Shown here one piece after another: positions 7,740 through 7,963 of a DNA stretch of 7,963 nucleotides. The stretch comes from Planctomycetota bacterium. GTDB lineage: Bacteria; Planctomycetota; MHYJ01; JACQXL01; JAVHLO01. The stretch spans positions 1 through 7,963 of the forward strand of contig JAVHLO010000156.1 in NCBI GenBank assembly GCA_031082105.1, in the 5' to 3' direction. The notes beneath the pieces are model-generated. The model was given only the letters and a program-made list of their open reading frames with translations. It searched no databases and was not told the origin of the DNA. A program made the position numbers and the translations under genes. Position 1 is the stretch's first letter, and each line of letters starts with the position of its first letter.

Positions 7740-7775
7740 TACGCCCAATACTCGGACATGCTGACGTATTGCTAG

Positions 7776-7792
7776 TGTCCCCAATGGGGACA
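7776..7792. repeat. Perfect 17-nt palindrome
   Basis: TGTCCCCA (7776-7783) and TGGGGACA (7785-7792) are exact reverse complements around one central A. This may be an operator-like site or another short dispersed repeat. The arms allow a hairpin only if the middle opens, and no T-run follows. Confidence 0.5.
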
Positions 7793-7797
7793 AATGT

Positions 7798-7880
7798 GAA
7801 TAGCCGTAGGTTTCAACCTACGGTCGGAGGAAATGGAGCGCAGCGTGCCGACCCTGAAAGGGTCGAACTCGAGAGTCTCT
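7798..7880. repeat. REP-like block with two hairpins
   Basis: The first hairpin pairs CCGTAGGT (7804-7811) with ACCTACGG (7816-7823) around TTCA. The second pairs CGACCCT (7849-7855) with AGGGTCG (7859-7865) around GAA. I recall the GTAGGTTTCAACCTAC and CCCTGAAAGGG words, with a similar spacer, as recurrent intergenic sequence in planctomycete-like genomes. Paired hairpins of this kind resemble repeats mobilised by REP-associated tyrosine transposases. No transposase is in the window. The outer limits are approximate. Confidence 0.55.
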
Positions 7881-7899
7881 GTATCAGGGCGCAAAGGCC

Positions 7900-7963
7900 A
7901 TGTTTGAGACTCACGCAAAAGCAGAACGGTCTCTTATGGCGCTTGCGGTGCTGCTGTTCGTGC
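7900..7963 (+). CDS. Possible start of a gene with hydrophobic N-terminus (3'-truncated)
   Basis: From the ATG at 7900 the frame is open to the window end and reads MFETHAKAERS followed by LMALAVLLFV. That is a short N-region with positive charges leading into a hydrophobic run, as in a signal peptide or first membrane helix. A second in-frame ATG at 7936 would leave almost no N-region. Only a weak AAAGG (7893-7897) lies just before 7900, so the ribosome binding site is poor. The product cannot be identified from 21 codons, and this could be a chance open stretch next to the repeats. Confidence 0.35.
   Translation, partial: MFETHAKAERSLMALAVLLFV

Noticed and set aside
7500..7899. CRISPR array
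   Set aside because: Repeats are few, irregularly spaced and of different sequence; only one 17-bp direct repeat pair exists and no cas gene is present.
7833..7907. 24-codon open frame with GGAGG just upstream of its ATG
   Set aside because: It lies across the REP-like hairpins and its peptide (PTLKGSN) is repeat-derived; the GGAGG is only 2 nt from the ATG.

Overview
The window is GC-rich (roughly 60%) bacterial DNA, most likely from an environmental member of the Planctomycetota, Verrucomicrobiota, Hydrogenedentota or a related phylum. The basis is the very large secreted alpha-2-macroglobulin with an N-terminal TPR region, plus short hairpin repeats of a type I recall from such genomes. 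This taxonomic guess is an inference of moderate-to-low confidence.

Layout, all on the + strand. (1) Positions 2-955 hold the 3' part of a family X DNA polymerase gene (polX). The visible part is the end of the polymerase module and a complete PHP phosphoesterase domain. A 108-nt stretch (131-238) carrying intergenic-type hairpin repeats lies in frame in the linker between the two. (2) Positions 956-1247 are an intergenic region with a degenerate inverted-repeat element (about 958-1105) and a strong ribosome binding site at 1237-1243. (3) Positions 1248-7499 encode a complete 2083-residue alpha-2-macroglobulin-like protein. It has a signal peptide, TPR/helical N-terminus, MG-type beta domains, an aromatic-rich insert, a bait-like linker, an intact CTEQ thioester and a C-terminal MG-type domain. 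(4) Positions 7500-7899 contain no credible gene. They hold a mosaic of repeats: alternating purine-pyrimidine tracts with a 17-bp direct repeat, a TGTAG-headed hairpin, a nested inverted repeat, a perfect palindrome and a two-hairpin REP-like block. (5) From 7900 a new gene may begin, with a hydrophobic N-terminus cut by the window end.

The two main genes have no evident functional link. PolX would act in cytoplasmic DNA repair, while the macroglobulin would act outside the inner membrane, probably trapping proteases in a defence role. I see no convincing new multi-gene system. The most unusual signals are the repeat DNA translated as part of PolX, the Trp/Tyr-rich loop in the macroglobulin, and the dense cluster of hairpin elements after it.
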